From NCBI GenBank assembly GCA_022747635.1, contig JAKTNV010000003.1, positions 97,736,454 to 97,800,453 on the forward strand: a stretch of DNA of 64,000 bases, given 5' to 3'. Origin of the DNA: Hetaerina americana (Eukaryota > Arthropoda > Insecta > Odonata > Calopterygidae). Both the position numbers and the translations under genes were made by a program. Shown one piece after another: positions 38,581 through 51,171 of the stretch; within the stretch, counting starts at the first letter, position 1; each line of letters begins with the position of its first letter. The notes under the pieces are model-generated. The model searched no databases. It saw only the letters and a list, made by a program, of their open reading frames with translations, and was not told the DNA's origin.

Positions 38581-40769
38581 AGACCAACAATCAACCTGAG
38601 TTTTAAAGATTACCACCATCTACCACTTCCTACAGCCCATTCGCTTCTCACCGTTGACTACTACCTCAACGACTTTTATGTCAACATAAACGCCTCGTTT
38701 CACTAATATGTGATTATTTTACGACCCGTTTGAGTCGATTTATCCATTTTAAACAAATAGTGGCGTGGTTTTCCTCTTCTCGTCCTGAAGTGACTTCATT
38801 AATGAGCGTTTCTCGTGAATGTTTGACGTTTTTCGATGAGATACTCTATTTTTGCAAGCGTAAGACCTTTAAGTAAGTATTTGTGACTGGGTAGGCAAGT
38901 ATTTTAAGCAAAAATTGGTAGTCTTGCCTTGTAGTTAAATAGATTATCACGAATTCATACCAGATTTCAAATATTTGCGCGAAACAAATACTTACAAGGA
39001 CTGTGGCCCAAGCCACATTACGCAAAAAAAAGGATACTTAAATGCGCAATTGACTTTAAAAAAATAAGCCCATCCTTATAATTTTCACTTGACATTTTAA
39101 ATCTTAAAAATTTAAATCAAAGATTCCATAGTTAACATTTTTAATATATCAGTTAAAAAGGCAGGTAAAACATGAGCAAATTGTGTTTTTTCCTGATTGC
39201 AGCAACGAAAAAAGAATGCTTAAAGGATGAAATAAATTATGAAATAAAATTAATACAATTTATATTTCATTTGATTTTAAATAAAGTATCGCAAAATATA
39301 CACATATTGGTGCAAATAGTCTTATTAATGCATTTTAAAGGTTTACTTTTCTAAAAACAAGTTTAAAAATCTTGTGCTAGTACAAAGATGATTCAAATGA
39401 AAACCAATGTTTATTATTTAGTTGCCTCTTTAAATTGAAAGTAGTTTCTAGACGTTTTGATATTAACTTATTTTTAGGGCTGAAATCTTATAACCAAGAT
39501 CATTATATATTATTAATTTTGCACAATTTCATTGTTTCAGCCCATATGAATTACTTTGGTTTTTAACACGTCATATTATTTGATACATGCTTTGTAATGA
39601 AAACTTATTATTTGTTAATTATATTTTTTTATGTCCAAAACCACCATGATCCTTATTTAATGCAATTAGTTGTTTTCAAAGAAGCATCTGAAAATGATGC
39701 ATCTTAAGATTGATTGGGCGAAATTCAAGGAAATATTTGTATAAGAAATAGACAAATATCTTATTTTAAATATTTAAGGTGATATTTACTGTAAATGAGC
39801 CGTGAAGATAAGATGATTTTACTGTACACGGCTAGTTCCAGCATCCAAAAGTAATGGTTAATTAATAACTTAGTATTTGTAATTTTTTCGAAACTGCTCT
39901 AAAATCATGTTTTTAAGTTTTACCATTGATTTCAAACATCATCTTGAAATATTTTCACGTGAGAAATACTCCCTTAGATTACAAAGATAGGATATTTAAA
40001 GACTATCTTTGATTATATATAATGATAACTCGGAGTGAAAGCGAAGATGTAAACATAGATTAACTGAAATCTTTTCAGTATTATAATTTATTATGCTCAT
40101 AATGTTTAAATACAAATCGAGTATTTTTTCAAAAGATTAAATAACTAATTCTTTTATATTTATTCATACTAAATAAGAGAAAATTTAACAAAAAAGAACA
40201 CAAAATATGGGTGTTTTAGGTAGTATATATTGTATGCGTGTTTATGGTTATACTCTTTGATGAAGCAACACTTCCTTTAATCAATATATTTACACAGTTT
40301 GTAAAGAAACTCAGGAAAACGACGCATCGGAAAAATCTGACAAATATCACGCTAAATTGGCGTTTCCTTTGAATAATTTTTATCTTTTTTATATAAAGAC
40401 AGTATGTGTCCATGTTTATATATAAAGTGACTCCCATTGAGCTCATGATATTTTTCTGGGTTATTTTCGATCGATTCGGCCCTTTACAATTTTCCAGTTT
40501 AAAAATAAGTAAGTTATGGCAAAGAACACGTCTTTAAAAAGGAAAACGGATAAAAATTACACATTGTTATACTTAGATAAGAGTATCGCCTATCTACAGC
40601 AGCATTCCTACCTATTGGTGATTTGAAAATAACTGTCCCTGGTTGAATAACTATAAACGTAATAAAAGAACAAATACAAAAATAGCCGATAATATTTTTA
40701 ATTGTTCAGTAAGTAACCACTTAACCTACTTACAATCGTCTAATTAATATATATCCATTTTTTCTTTAA
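38581..40769. other. AT-rich desert, with a mixed-composition part at 38600-38880
   Basis: The first 300 bp has balanced composition and contains another TTTTACGA octamer at 38717-38724. The rest is AT-rich, with no frame above about 76 codons and no recognised elements. Confidence 0.55.
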
Positions 40770-40976
40770 TAATAACAGAACCATGGAAAGAAAGTAAAAC
40801 CCAAAGCCGTACACTTAAGGGCACTTATAGGTGGAATATAGAAGGGGGTGGGAAAGTTATTGTTTGGCGGGAAGCCATAGGCCCGTGACCCGTCACTCAA
40901 ACAAATGAAAATTAAAAATTTAAATTTGAATGGTTCTGTTATTAAAATTAAAATTTTAATAACAGAACCATTCAAA
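40770..40976. repeat. Palindromic repeat cluster (three copies of a 15-mer)
   Basis: The 15-mer TAATAACAGAACCAT occurs at 40770-40784 and 40957-40971, and inverted at 40930-40944. The last two lie inside a perfect palindrome with 25-bp arms (40925-40949 and 40952-40976) separated by two bases. The first and second copies therefore act as 15-bp inverted repeats around about 145 bp of more GC-rich DNA. This resembles a tiny inverted-repeat element or the product of template switching. No clear target-site duplication was seen. Confidence 0.85.
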
Positions 40977-41530
40977 GGTATATTTTTAAAATCCTTAATA
41001 TAAATTAAATAATTCTTAAATACATAATTTCGGAACAAGAACTTCGTAGACAATTTGAAAGCAATATATTTTCTAACTGGAAAATGAATTCCATGAATTA
41101 CTCCAATTATCGGTTCCCTTTGTTGACATCAATTCTCCAACTTATGCTAAAATCATAACTACTTTACTTAATTCATCATCAAAACTTTTTTCCGAAGCAC
41201 GATTGATTTTGACAGTAGCCCTTTATAAACTCTGTATTAATATTAACTAAGTACAGACAAATGTAACAGTGCTAAGACTTTTAGAAAATATTAATACATC
41301 AAATAAATTGTCACTAACAAAAAATGAGCCGAATCTGAGAAATACTATTCGAAGCGATGTACAATGACTTCTGACTGACAATTGTATCTCTTCCATTACA
41401 TAAATTAACTTCTATTAGGAATGTATCTTTTCTCAAAATAAGAGGAAGCAAAACATAAAAACAGTACCAGATCATTTCGCTGCACTGTGATTTATTTCCG
41501 TGCATGAAAATGTACCACGCTCCGCACTGC
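40977..41530. other. AT-rich DNA
   Basis: AT-rich sequence with one 83-codon minus-strand frame that is not recognisable. No repeats were identified. Confidence 0.55.
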
Positions 41531-42892
41531 GCGAGCGGATGATTAAGCAATATCGTATTCACCACGAGCAGAGTGATCTGGGATCATAATAAAGTCGAGG
41601 AACTTCCGAGGGCGGAGATGAGTGGGAGAGATGGTCTGTGAGAGAAGAACCCTTCGAAGAACGAGGAGCCTTCGAGGGAGGATGGTGAAGACGCGAGGCC
41701 AACCCGCATAAAAGAGATACGACAAAGCGGCCCCAAAGTACCCCCCACCCCTAAAGATAGGCCACCCACCCCCCTACGTCCGAAAGACGAAAAATAAAAT
41801 ACCCCGCGCCCCCCTTAGGAAAACAAGCGCACCCAAACGCACGCACCCCCTCTTACTCTTATCCTTCCTCCATTTTGTGGGGAAGAGGCGGATGTCAAGT
41901 TGGTGGGTGAGGGCGGGGAAGGCGGAAAAGGGTGCCGCCGTGGCGGTTCGGGAAGCGGGGTGAAGTGCGGGCGGCTGAAAGGAAAATTAGCCAACGGCGG
42001 GGCAATGGAAACAACACGCCTTTCTCACGGAATTATCTACACGGTTCGCACGCCGCAGTCTTAACAAAAATCACGCCCGGCTAATAAACAAGCCTCCGGC
42101 GAAGAAGGGCTACGGGGTCTTAAAACAGTCCGTGCAAATGGCTCCTGCAAGTACAATTCACCTCTCAAACCGTTCTCTCGCGCCTCTTCTCTCCGCCACC
42201 CAAAGTCTCTCTCCTCCCCCTGTATTCCCATTAGCTATTCCCATCTCACGGAGCCGTAAGGTTCCGATGCTGAAGCCGACCTACTCTCACATTCCGATAA
42301 CTCCACCTCGCCTCCTCTTGCCTCGTCCTACCTCCTTCTCTTAACCCTTCTCCCCCTCGCCTAGACTCGAAACCATTTCTCCTCGGATGCCGCTCCCCGC
42401 CCCATTCCTCTTACACGTGCCTCTCCTTCCCCTCATGTGGCGGGCCTTCTTCAATCCTAATTATTCTCCCCTCTCCATATGCACACACCGAGACAGGCCC
42501 TTGTTATTCAGGAGGCAATGGGATTTTTATGCAACCGAACCCAATTTCTGCGATAGATCGAATTGTCAGGCCGAACCATTTTCTGCGTGGTTTACTGCAA
42601 GTCTACTGCAGCGATCAAAAAAGACGAAGGCATACCGCTGCGCCGAAATTTACTCCTTCCCAATTTATGGACAAAGCTGCCTAAATGTGTGTGCTTCCTT
42701 CGGAGATATTTCCACTCCTTCCCGCCTGGTTTTCTTTTTTGCATAACGGTGTAGCAATTAAGAGGGGTTAAAACTGCATAACACCTCATGGTTATTTTTA
42801 AAACGACGCAAGGGTTCAATACCTGAACGTGGCCAAGCTTATTTCAGTATTAAAATGAATTCACTCATCCATTCCAGAGCTTGAAAAAATTG
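41531..42892. other. GC-rich island then mixed DNA, up to the SINE insertion
   Basis: Positions 41560-41720 are purine-rich, 41730-41880 C-rich, 41880-41990 G-rich and 42180-42430 pyrimidine-rich on the plus strand. The 42000-42130 interval has balanced composition. A 119-codon plus-strand frame at 42387-42746 is unrecognised. No promoter motif set was found. Confidence 0.45.
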
Positions 42893-42905
42893 TTGCACAC
42901 ACGGC
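42893..42905. repeat. Target-site duplication of the SINE, left copy
   Basis: TTGCACACACGGC at this position is repeated exactly at 43218-43230. The two copies bracket the SINE precisely, as expected for LINE-mediated target-primed insertion. Confidence 0.93.
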
Positions 42906-43217
42906 AGTAGTAGTAGTAGTTTTGAGGGGAGGCGACCGACAGCTGAGGTCATTTGCGCCATAGGGGATGGATAGGAAAGGATGAAGGGTGGAGAGAAACC
43001 CGGCGTCGGCATTAGCCTACTCTTTACGAAAAGCGCCAAGGGGTCCGCAGTTTAACGTCCCATCCGACGGACGGCGTACTCACTCAAAGTGCCCTCCACA
43101 AAGCACCTCAAGTAGGGATCGAGATACCTCTGAAAAATATTCAACACCGCCGGGATTTGAACCCGCGCCCTCAGGGTGGGAAGCCAGTACGTTAGCCGCC
43201 GCACCATCTCGATCCCC
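42906..43217 (-). mobile_element. Full-length tRNA-derived SINE
   Basis: Read on the minus strand, the 312-bp element begins GGGGATCGAGATGG. It has an A-box-like TGGTGCGGCGG at about 43206-43196 and a canonical B box, GGTTCAAATCC, at about 43161-43151, the two parts of an internal RNA polymerase III promoter. A non-tRNA body follows, including the block GTCGGATGGGACGTTAAAC at about 43071-43053. The 3' end at 42906 is a short tail of ACT trinucleotides. A perfect 13-bp target-site duplication flanks it, showing retrotransposition by a partner LINE. The tRNA-like head has an 11-bp acceptor-like pairing (43216-43206 with 43125-43115), but about 25 extra bases lie between the T-arm and the 3' acceptor strand, so it is not a tRNA gene. 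The open frame crossing it is a shadow. Confidence 0.92.
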
Positions 43218-43230
43218 TTGCACACACGGC
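43218..43230. repeat. Target-site duplication of the SINE, right copy
   Basis: Exact repeat of 42893-42905. It abuts the 5' end of the minus-strand SINE. Confidence 0.93.
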
Positions 43231-44680
43231 TTGCTGCATTGTCTTAAAAGAGTCAAGCGTTGAGGATGAATTTAATTTCCTGCGGCAGGTGCATTAATTG
43301 TGAAAACAATTAAATTATGGGACAGTTAATTTTTTTCTCATCGTAATTATTTTGACGGTGATATAAAACTATTAAAATGCATCAAATTCTTCGTTATTTG
43401 TTTTAATAGCGGCTGATTTCCTGGGAAATTTTGTGGTATCCATCAAATAGGTATTAATAAAAACCGTACAAATCCCAAGATTCCGAAGTAATTTTGTCTG
43501 AATTTCTCAAGCTTGAATTCTTTCACTGGAATTCCTTTCATCTCTCCCAATAGATACACCAATTTCTTTTTTCTCTCCAGGTTTCAACCGCAATTCGTAC
43601 CAGTCCTGTTTCTCCTCTCTTCCCTGAAATATTTTCCCTCTTTTCATTCCTCTTGCCAAAAACCCTCCACTCTCTTAATCATCCTCCATCCTTCCCACCG
43701 CTTAATTTCTCAGGATTACTACGAGGTGACGCCACATTCTACCATTTCCCGTAGCCTTCCTTACTCGTAGCCCCCTCTTACCAAAGCACAACAGTCTCCT
43801 TCCCATCTACTTCCTCTAGCCCCGTAAGCCTTCCTCCTCACACCGAGTTTCAGCATGAATACAGGTACATCGTCCCCATGCACACCAACCCATCCGCCAC
43901 TTATGCCTAAAAACGCTCTGCGAGACAATCTCTCACAAAGAGAAGGCACATAGTCTGGAGGCAGGAGTGCAGCGGAACGAGGAGCGAGTGTGTGTGCTAA
44001 GGTAGTTGGAAAGGAGACAGAGAGAGATAAAAAATAAAAGAGTAACGAAAGTGGGAAGGGGTTCTACGGGCTTCGCGCGCCGCGTGATAAATACCGGCCA
44101 ATTTAACAAAGGGCTTAAACCGTTGGAGGGCTGCAAGTGGATGTATACCGAGCGCGGTTACTTAGATCGGGCGCGGATTATCGCCCGTCGGGGCGCCGGC
44201 GTTTTTGTAGCAACCTCTCGCTTTCAAACTCCTCCGGGGCCTGCTCCCACCTCCGGCTGCCTCATCACTTCCACTCCCACCCCCTTCTCACCCGGCAACG
44301 CCCATTCCTCCAAACCTTCGCAATCCCTTTAAACCCCCCAACCCTTCCCCGCCTACTACAATCAACCTCCTCCCGCATCCCCCCCACCCGCGCCTAAGCA
44401 GTTCGGCCCACGGGAGAAGTATCCCGCTGCCTCAGGCTAACACCCCTTTTATTGTCCGCCCACGCCCTCTCGCCCACCCTTCCAATCTTTCTTCTCGTTT
44501 CGGTCCCTCGATCTCCCGAAACCATTGTTGCCGGTAAAACAACGACAGCGACAAGGTGTTTTGTTCCTCAGCGCTACGCCAAGTAGTTCTACCTAGAAAC
44601 TTTGTTTCCCGTGCTTTATTGTTATAGTTGGGTGATGTCGCGATATGGAGATTAAAGATCCATAAAGGGGTGTGAAGCAT
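43231..44680. other. AT-rich then GC-rich mixed DNA
   Basis: AT-rich to about 43500, then pyrimidine-rich to about 43930. A balanced CpG-containing stretch at 44060-44210 includes GCGCGCCGCG and a GGGCG/CGCCC-type inverted repeat near 44168-44186. C-rich DNA follows to 44520. Frames of about 108 codons at 44006-44332 are unrecognised. The 44060-44210 block could be regulatory, but no diagnostic motif set was found. Confidence 0.4.
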
Positions 44681-46390
44681 GAACTAACTGCGAATACCAA
44701 TAGATTGACATTCATTCTTTAAATGTATAGCTTTTAAACTTTTATGGTTATCTTATTATTGTTAATTATCTGAAAAATCGACAAGTGATTTACTAATATT
44801 TCATTCGAGCACATCACGTATTACTAAATGGAATGAAATTAATCCGTAATGAAACATAATATATTTTCAACTGTGAAGTAGATCATTCTAAAAGACATTT
44901 TTTAATATTGGATGTATTTTGTTGAAGAATAGTTTTAAATTTTTAAACTGTACATTCGCCTTGAAAGAACCTACAATCCTAACTCAGAAAAAGCAATTCA
45001 CTACTGAGTAATTCCTCGTCCCTGTTTGGAGGGACCCATGTAACCGTTCTAACTAAATGAGGGTTAAGAGACGTCCGTGTGTACAACTGTGTAAATGGCG
45101 ATGGCTTAGGGGCACGGGCGCTTAGCGTCGTCAGATACCTTTGTATGTTTCACGGGACTTTTCCTCTGTTGATAAAAGACTCAAATATTTCCTCAGCAAT
45201 TTTCCCATCGCATAAGGAAAACAGCTTATCCTTTGTTATCCCCGTTTATTTTTCATTCTAAATGGTTGTGGAATGGATGTTTGTTAGCAGAAGCCTTTAG
45301 TACCCATTTCCTGCCTTCTCAAATGGCTTCACCTTGGCTCTCTTTGCTCACTTTCAGGTATTCACTTTGTCCCCACAATTCTGTTTTCTTAAGTACATAC
45401 TGTAATTTTAGAATGAATAGACAATATGGGGTACATGATAATCTTTCCATTAATTGGCAATAAAATTGTCTTTATATGCCACAAAATAGTATATATTTGA
45501 AAACACTTATGCGCCATGGATGAGATTGCTTTAAATACATATTATTTTGAAAGCATTTACCGAAAATTTATTCTAAAAATGAATCATACACTTCACAATA
45601 AAGTTTTTTTCAATTTATTTTGAAATACCACTGAAAATTAATTCAGTTTATAGCAATTGGTAATGCCTTAGAACAGGTGTGAATTCAGATATATTTCTTT
45701 AAAGAAATTGAATTACGGAAAATTATATGAATAAATTTACTTTAGTTTCTTTATTAGCCATGAGGAAAATGCCTTCCCGTTACTGGTTAAACTTTTAAGC
45801 TAGCACTTTTTTGCAAGAAGGTCTCCATTTTGAAAAGGTTGGCAGTTTGATAAAGTTTCAATATTTAGACACTTCTGCGGAACTTATATTCATATATTTT
45901 AATTTAAAAACTTGTACTTTTCAACAAATATTATAAAGGCATTATTTACGTTTTTAAATAAATGTTTTACAGCATAAATCTTCAGGTGAAATACTATTAT
46001 GTACGGAATTTTATGCTTAAAAAATTCTATATATTCAAATTAATGATTAATGAAGGATAAACTTTCCCTGGAAAATTAAAAAAAATCAATATAGAGTAAA
46101 TAAAGACAGCCTTAAATCACGAGTGCGTATTCGAAACCTAGGCTAAATGGCACTTTTAGCATAAATAATACGTAATTGAACTTTCGTCAAAACCGTTATA
46201 AATTTTTACAATTTCCGAAAATTAAAACTCTTCAAGAATATTTTAAATTAGTAATACAATTAGAAGCATAAGAAGGAAAAAGAGGAGAATTCTGATTTTA
46301 CTAGTATTTAAATGTTGGTGCTTATTATTTAAAAATAACTTTTAAAGAAATCTAAACGCAATTGGAATTCTCGGAAAAACAATCTTAAGG
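44681..46390. other. AT-rich desert
   Basis: AT-rich DNA with no credible frame, repeat or RNA signal. Confidence 0.6.
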
Positions 46391-47350
46391 ATCAGTGTGG
46401 TGAATGGATATCGAAGAGTTTCTAGACAAACTATACACTGCCCCAAAGCCTCTCTTCCCATTGCACCGCGTGTCTCATGAGAAGGCTTTTCTTTTGCTCA
46501 CAGAATTCCCCTACCACTCTCATTTCCACCTCTCACTTCATCCGCTAGCTCGCCCTGCGCTCTACCTCACCCCTTCTTCTTCATACCAAACTCTCGAAAC
46601 TTCCCACCTTAACCCCATGACAGCCGCCACCCAACCAAGTGTCTCCCATCGCACTCCGGCAAAGTTTTGCTAAACTTCCACCAGGCACCATCTTTGGTCC
46701 TCTCCCGTTTTTCTTTCCACACTCCCTTTTTCCTCTCTCTCTCCTCCCCTTGGGCTGCCTCTTCCAAAAGCTTTCTCTTCCTGCTTTCTTTCTCTCCACC
46801 CTGCCCGCCAACCCTTCGGAAGCAAAATACCTCTCTCCCCATCTCAAAACCCCAGCACCCAAGCTCCCATCCCCCCTGACAAACCAACGCCCCAACCAGA
46901 GCGCTCCCCGGCATAACTCCTTTTAACCATCTGCCACACACTCACAAAAACCTTCCATTTTCCGCAAACTGCCTCTTTCCCCCCTTTTTCTTTCCTCCCG
47001 CCTACGGAATGAAGAATGGAAAAAATGGACGATTCTTCCCTGTACCTCGCATTCGTTACCATCTTCCACCCCTTTAAAGGGCCCAGCCCCCCCATTCAAC
47101 CCCCTTTCTCCTTTTAAGCATTCTCTCCCCGATCTCCTTCCTTCCACCCGCCAGCGTAGCAAGGCGCCACATTCCAAATCTTCCGACGACCTCTTCCTTC
47201 AGCAGCCGTTCTATATTTATACCGCGATAGTAACGCCGCCTTCCTCCAGTTTCCTCCCACAGCGTTGATTTGAAATGTTTTGAAGAGATGGGTGGGAGGC
47301 AAGGGAGGGGTGAAGGCAAATGGGAGGGAAGCGAGTCAGCCTGCGGTAAG
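46391..47350. other. Pyrimidine-rich GC island
   Basis: The plus strand from about 46430 to 47150 is almost continuously pyrimidine-rich (CTCC, CCCTT and TTTCC words) and turns purine-rich only at 47285-47340. Frames of 95-110 codons on both strands are compositional artefacts rich in Ser/Pro/Leu or Gly/Arg/Glu. Confidence 0.5.
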
Positions 47351-47990
47351 AAATAAGATTCGAACATTTTTATTTTCCAAGAAATTTCTTTCGTTTATAT
47401 AGCAATCAATATTCTTCTCTTGTTCTCACACTACTTCTTGGAAATGTCCTCAAAATCTTCCACACTAATTAGTACGTTCCGATTTTTCCTTTTAAACACA
47501 AAATACATTGTCCCTATGAGTAACTAGAATGAATAAATGCAGACACATAGACGTAATGTTCACTGGAAAATCTTTCCATTTGTTTATTTATCCTTATGCA
47601 TAAGACGGCAAATGGCCAAGCCAGCATTATGGATCTGTAAATTCGTAAAACTTCAAATACCAATTTTTGTAGCCATCAGTAAAATTTAACGCTGGCCTCA
47701 CCACTCAAAGTTAAGGGCTCTTTCTCGTAAGAATAACTGTGGCAATGTGCCTTTATAAATACAGATTTTATGTACTTATTACTGCGAAACTATCATTTAA
47801 CTGCGAACCCTTAAAAACGCCACAGATTGAGCCACAGAAAATGGGTCTCTAGTGATCTTTATTAGAGCAATACATGGTTTCTTTTCACTGTTGCCCTTTT
47901 AAATGCCACTAAAGTACTTTGGTAACCCTACATCTCATGATCCCCTCAAAATGTAGTGACTCTGATAGTCCAACTACGCTAAAGGGACGC
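47351..47990. other. AT-rich spacer
   Basis: AT-rich DNA without recognised features. Confidence 0.55.
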
Positions 47991-48660
47991 AGTTTTCGGC
48001 GTATCACCCTCCCCCCATCTCAAAAAAAATATCCCACGCACCACCTTCTCATCCCTGAATCATCGTCTTTTCTCTCAGTCCGTTCATTTCCCTCAACGGG
48101 AGGTATAAAATCAATAGCGGGGCGACCGCCGTCGACCCTGCAGCGGTGGCGGCAGCCCTACCCGCACCACCGCCTCCCACATCTCTTCTCCTCCGCCTCC
48201 TCATTCTGCTCCTTCGCTCCAATAACTCTCCCCGCTCGCATTCTTTCTCACCTCTGTCCTCTCTTTCTCGTTCCCTTGCCCTCGCTGTACCACCAGTCCC
48301 TTTCGTCTCCCTCCTCAACCCGGTGGCCCCTTTAGGTTTCAAGACCGAGACGCATTAGAATGGCCGTCGAAATGTTTAGGGGGATGGGCAGGAAAGATAA
48401 TTTGTTGGGCGAAATGAAAAGCGACATGAAAAGAGATAAAGGAAAAGAGTAAGAGAGAGAGAAAAAATGAAAAAGATGAGAGAGTATGAGGGAGAGTTTT
48501 GAGCGTTAGAGCAAGAGTGGGGGAACGGGAAGTTATATGAAGAACGGAGATGGAGAAAAACAGAAAGAAAGTTAAGGTGACGGGGAGAGGAGGAAACTGA
48601 AGGTTAATGGGAGAGAGAAGTGGATAAAAATGAAGGCACCTGAGAAAGACAAAAGCCACT
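47991..48660. other. GC island with sharp pyrimidine-to-purine switch
   Basis: The plus strand is pyrimidine-rich from about 48000 to 48330 and purine-rich from about 48365 to 48620 (GAGAGAG and GAAAAAG runs), with the switch near 48345. The frames here (97-138 codons) follow the bias. The layout is like the islands at 15.5 and 50 kb. Confidence 0.5.
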
Positions 48661-49680
48661 GCGGCCTCTCTCTCCCTCTGAAGATATCGGCTCTCACCTT
48701 CCCCACGAAACTCCGAAAAGCTTCTTGAGCGCCTAAACCCATTCCTGCAAAAACCTTATCGAAGGAAGTAAACACGCTTTCCTTTCCCACATTCTTGCTT
48801 CCTGCGGCAATATTCCCGAGATAAGGGATATCCAGATGCTCGCAAGTAGTCTGGCAGGATGAGAACGTGTTTCTTGGATTGCAAAATTGTCAATTTCCGC
48901 GAGGGCGAAAGACAATGCGAAGCTCAAGACAGATATGGTCGTCAAAAAGGACCATACAATGAGAATTAAGGGTTTGATATGTTAATGAACCCCAATAAAA
49001 TAAGGCAAGAAATATTCCTGGTCGATTAGATCTGAAACGAAGTAGGTTTACTAAATTAGTTATTGCTTCACAATCAGTCAGTTAATAACATTTATGTTTT
49101 TGCTTGATTAAAAAGTTGAGTTTAAAAATCATGCCAACACCAAATAAAATGGTCCCAACCCAATTTTTTTAGATAAGTAGTAATTTTCGAAAGTACCATG
49201 GAGAAACATTTCAAAATAATAAGTATATATGTAGTCAAAACTGAAGAATTTTGCATTAAAATGAAGTCTGTTTCTAATGAGCATTTTTCATGATTGAGGT
49301 AATTAAATTTCGAATGAGCAGATATTGGATTGATTACCACTACATTTTCGTGGCATTTAATTATGACGGCTTACTTGTAATCAAAGAGCTAGTGCTATAA
49401 GTTATTTCTTTCCATTAATGATGCAAATTTTGCGTGTATAAGTTGGGAAAAACTAAATGACGAATAATCATGCTCAAAATTAAGGAAAAAGGTGAATAAC
49501 GTTAACCTACGGTAAATAGCGAGATGGTAGTTCATTTTTCAAACCTACTGGAATAATATTTTGATTTATCAAACGCACACGATATATGTTTTTATCTAAA
49601 ATGCATAAATTCATTTTTTTCAGATATTATTCTTCTTTGCTATCTTGCAATCTACATGCTACATTTTGCTTTCAAGTAAT
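48661..49680. other. AT-rich DNA
   Basis: Moderately to strongly AT-rich DNA with frames of at most 72 codons and no recognised elements. Confidence 0.55.
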
Positions 49681-50690
49681 CTTAGCAGCAATATAGCAGC
49701 CCTTTAAACCATAAAACGACCATCACCCCTAGAATTCCCCGTAGTCTCTCTTTCCTCGATCCGGGCCATTTCTCCTCCACCCCTTCGATCCGGCTCCTCC
49801 GGGCAAATCCATCGGAGGATTCATTCCCCTCAGAGACTCCAAGGATTCGCACCGTGGGTGGGCTGGCCGAATCAAAAACCACTTTCGCTTCGGACCAGCT
49901 AATTGGATAACCTGGGCTCCGGTCAAGAGGATGGCCCGGTGGAGGCAGAGCCTCCTCTCTTACTCCCTCTCCGACCCCTGCTTTAACTTTCCCCGCCCTC
50001 TCTCTCTCTCTTTCCTCGCTTATTCTTCTCAGCATGGGTAAACTTCACAGCCCCGACGACCAGGGCGTCCGCGGGGTGAGACGCGATATCCTTCCCAGGA
50101 GTCTCCGGAGAGGGAAAGGCGGATGTAAGTTTGGAGGGGGTGAGACGATGAAGCTAGTAGAGGTAAGAGAAAGATATACAGAAAAAATGAGAGAGGCCGA
50201 GAAAGGAAGCAGATATCGTCCCGCGGTCCTCCCTACCACCTCCACACAAGAGTAGTAGTATCTTTTTCTTAATCCATTCTTCTGGCGACTGCGCATTAGT
50301 CTTGCGCCAAAATCTGATATTCCCTCTTCTTAAGCCTCTACATTTGTTCCCTTGATCTGGAGCTGGGCCACCACGGGATAGGGGTGGTTTAAGGGGGTTA
50401 AGGAGTGGAGGGTCGAGACGGGGCGAGTAAGAAAAGAGTGCGGCAGGCGGGTGAGGGTGGGGGAGTGGAATAGGGAAATTGGAATTGCGGGCAGGAGATT
50501 AAGGCAGGAGAAGGAGAAGTTACACACTAGCGGAGAGTTGTGGGAGGAGAGCGGAGGGGAAGGATGTGGAGCGATGGGAAACGGATCACCGCGGAGGCGG
50601 CGGAGGAGATACAGCACTTCAATTCCCGTGCTTGAGAAAGTTGGGGGTGGGATGTGAGTGAGAGGGAAGGGAGAAGGGTGGTATATTCAT
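49681..50690. other. GC island with pyrimidine-to-purine switch
   Basis: The plus strand is pyrimidine-rich up to about 50030, including a CT run near 50000-50012, and mostly purine-rich from about 50090 to 50220 and 50380 to 50680. Frames of 83-117 codons were inspected and none is recognisable. Confidence 0.45.
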
Positions 50691-51084
50691 GTGGCACGAC
50701 TAATGCAACCTATTCTTCCTCCGTCTCCATCACCTTCAACTCTCATCTGTATCGGATAATTTTCCGCGATGGTTTTTTTTCAAAAAGAAAATATTCTCTC
50801 CAGTGTGAATTATAACCATTACGAAATTCACTGCTGGAGCACGAGGCCGTAATTTTGGTGTATCTTGATGTCTTAGACCAGATTTAAAGAGAAAAAATAG
50901 ATTTAATAACAAAATTACTTCAATAAGTATTAGCTTTGGATCACATGATGTTGATGAACTCAGTTCTGTCCCTCTCTTCCTTGATAAAGGTGGCAACGAC
51001 CACCGAAAATTCGAAAAATAGTGAGTCTCTTTTTTTGTGTGTTTCTGTGTTTTTGTCTGTGTCCACTAGTGCTAAGTGTTATAC

Positions 51085-51086
<2 letters not shown>
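50691..51086. other. Mixed DNA upstream of the microsatellite
   Basis: No recognised gene. The last 60 bases are rich in TGTGTTT words that grade into the microsatellite. Confidence 0.5.

Positions 51087-51170
<84 letters not shown>
51087..51170. repeat. Compound microsatellite (TA)32(TG)10
   Basis: An uninterrupted run of 32 TA units (51087-51150) is followed directly by 10 TG units (51151-51170). It lies about 40 bp from a TA-targeting transposon insertion and is likely to be length-polymorphic. Confidence 0.98.

Positions 51171-51171
<1 letters not shown>

Noticed and set aside
43115..43217. tRNA gene on the minus strand (B box present)
   Set aside because: About 25 extra bases between T-arm and acceptor strand, no proper anticodon arm, and target-site duplications show it is the head of a SINE.
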